Shown in pieces: positions 63,032 to 64,000 of a stretch of 64,000 nucleotides of DNA. The notes beneath the pieces are model-generated. The model worked only from the letters and a program-made list of their open reading frames with translations. It was not told the DNA's origin and did not search any database. Source of the DNA: Geodermatophilus pulveris. GTDB lineage: Bacteria > Actinomycetota > Actinomycetes > Mycobacteriales > Geodermatophilaceae. The DNA lies in NCBI RefSeq assembly GCF_900188375.1, contig NZ_FZOO01000007.1:124001-188000 (forward strand), read 5' to 3'. A program made the translations under genes and the position numbers. Within the stretch, counting starts at the first letter, position 1. Every line of letters begins with the position of its first letter.

Positions 63032-63081
63032 CCCGGAGAACTCACCTAGCGTTGACTTCATCAGGTGTTGAGTTCTCCGGG
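63032..63081. promoter_or_regulatory. Palindromic operator/promoter for the ABC operon
   Basis: 13-bp perfect arms cccggagaactca (63032-63044) and tgagttctccggg (63069-63081) around 24 bases. TTGACC at 63023-63028 and TAGCGT at 63047-63052 (18 bp apart) form a candidate promoter within it. A TetR- or GntR-like repressor is expected. Confidence 0.6.
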
Positions 63082-63089
63082 AGGTCACC

Positions 63090-63812
63090 GTGCACGACGC
63101 CGTCACCGTCTCGTCCCTCGTCGTCCACCGGGGCTCCCGGGAGGTCCTGCGCGGGCTGTCCTTCGGCGTCCCGGCCGGGCGGGTCACCGGGCTGCTGGGC
63201 CCCAGCGGCAGCGGCAAGACGACCCTGGCGCGCGCCGTGGTCGGGGTGCAGCGGGTGCGCTCCGGCACGGTGACCGTGCTCGGCGCGCCGGCCGGCTCCC
63301 CCGGGCTGCGCGCCCGCGTCGGCTACGTGACCCAGGCGCCGAGCGTGTACCCCGACCTCACCGTCGGCGAGAACGCCCGGTACTTCGCGGCCCTGTACGG
63401 GCGGGGCGCGCGCGAGGCGGCCGCCGCGGTGGCCGACGTCGGCCTGGCCGGGGACGCCGGCCGGCTGGTCCGCGACCTCTCCGGCGGGCAGCGCGGCCGG
63501 GCCTCGCTGGCCTGCGCGCTGGTCGGCGAGCCGGAGCTGCTGGTGCTCGACGAGCCGACCGTCGGGCTGGACCCGGTGCTGCGGGTGGAGCTGTGGGCCC
63601 GCTTCGCCGCCCTCGCCGCCGCGGGAGCCACGCTGCTGGTGTCCAGCCACGTCATGGACGAGGCGGCCCGCTGCGACCGGCTGCTGCTGCTGCGCGACGG
63701 CGACCTGCTGGCCGACTGCACCCCCGCCGAGCTGCGCGCCCGGTCGGGCACCGACGACCTCGAGGCGGCGTTCCTGCAGCTGGTCCGCGAGCGCGAGCAG
63801 GTGGCGGCGTGA
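63090..63812 (+). CDS. ABC transporter ATP-binding protein
   Basis: 240 residues from GTG behind GGGAGG. Walker A GPSGSGKTT, Q-loop VTQAPSVYPDLTVGEN, signature LSGGQRGRASLA, Walker B LLVLDEPTVGLDP, H-loop VSSHVMDE. Typical of drug or ABC-2 exporters, and the permease follows with a 4-bp overlap (GTGA). Confidence 0.94.
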   Translation: MHDAVTVSSLVVHRGSREVLRGLSFGVPAGRVTGLLGPSGSGKTTLARAVVGVQRVRSGTVTVLGAPAGSPGLRARVGYVTQAPSVYPDLTVGENARYFAALYGRGAREAAAAVADVGLAGDAGRLVRDLSGGQRGRASLACALVGEPELLVLDEPTVGLDPVLRVELWARFAALAAAGATLLVSSHVMDEAARCDRLLLLRDGDLLADCTPAELRARSGTDDLEAAFLQLVREREQVAA

Positions 63813-64000
63813 CCACCGCCCTCTCGCCGCGGCTGACCGCGGCCACCACCGGCCGGGTGCTCCGCCAGCTGCGCCACGACCACCGCACCATCGCGATGAT
63901 GGTGCTGCTGCCCAGCCTGCTGCTCGGGTTGCTGTACCTGCTGTGGGCCGACCTGCCCGCCCCGCCCGGGACGCCGAGCACCTTCGACCGGGTGGGCCTG
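63809..64000 (+). CDS. ABC-2 type permease, N-terminal part (3' partial)
   Basis: First 64 residues in the window, GTG start overlapping the ATPase stop. TGRVLRQLRHDHRTIAMMVLL with helix MMVLLPSLLLGLLYLLW matches the N-terminus of ABC-2 permeases. The rest lies outside. Confidence 0.88.
   Translation, partial: MTTALSPRLTAATTGRVLRQLRHDHRTIAMMVLLPSLLLGLLYLLWADLPAPPGTPSTFDRVGL

Noticed and set aside
60655-63045. 796-residue minus-strand frame spanning several genes
   Set aside because: Crosses the YflT-like, SpoU and oxidoreductase genes in the wrong frame; composition is Gly/Arg/Pro only.

Overview
The window is chromosomal DNA from a very GC-rich (about 73-75 percent) actinobacterium. GTG starts, TANNNT-type -10 boxes close to start codons, and marker genes such as sepH, the sepX/glpR-rimJ-glp-galU block, UdgX and an FprA-like ferredoxin reductase point to the order Geodermatophilales (Blastococcus, Geodermatophilus or Modestobacter type). 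That placement is inference from gene content, not a database result.

Layout. 1-1.3 kb: end of a PTS sugar-alcohol operon (EIIA plus zinc dehydrogenase). 1.5-8.0 kb, all on the minus strand: a locus for secreted fibre-like proteins. It holds a TasA/CalY-like protein, an ER/SipW-type signal peptidase, a second TasA-like protein with a Pro-Thr stalk and membrane anchor, a GGDEF diguanylate cyclase, and two tandem secreted fibronectin-III proteins. 8.2 kb: tRNA-Ala. 8.4-13 kb: conserved divisome and cell-envelope block (sepX/glpR, rimJ, glp, galU, 5-formyl-THF cyclo-ligase). 13-15.8 kb: class III CoA transferase coupled to a fused carboxyltransferase. 17.3-18.8 kb: FmdB-like, SAF-domain and MscL genes. 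18.8-24.3 kb: small enzymes (YbaK, VOC, thioesterase, sirtuin, SRPBCC, hydrolase).

24.4 kb: tRNA-Arg(CCT), followed by a region of lower GC (24.5-28.9 kb) that looks acquired. It carries a methyltransferase, an erythromycin-esterase-like gene, unknown genes, an IS5-type transposase remnant, phased 11-bp repeats and a secreted-type M28 peptidase that has lost its signal peptide. 30.8-36.7 kb: two paralogous GGDEF-EAL proteins around a class V aminotransferase. 37.7-39.8 kb and 47.6 kb: DNA repair genes (photolyase, Fpg/Nei glycosylase, UdgX), fitting a UV- and desiccation-exposed lifestyle. 40-53 kb: housekeeping metabolism (FprA, IMPase, SMP-30, ABC exporter, Ohr, PdxH, citrate synthase, SerC). 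53.4-57.9 kb: beta-amylase, sepH and a subtilase with a tryptophan-repeat tail. 58.1-60.6 kb: a fourth c-di-GMP protein. 60.6-64 kb: YflT-like stress protein, SpoU methyltransferase, FAD oxidoreductase and the start of an ABC export operon behind a clear palindromic operator.

Main story. The best candidate for an undescribed system is the 1.5-8.0 kb locus. Its overlapping genes tie a dedicated SipW-type peptidase and its likely substrates to a diguanylate cyclase, suggesting a c-di-GMP-linked surface fibre or matrix system. The window encodes four GGDEF proteins in total, three of them with altered GGDEF motifs and intact EAL domains.
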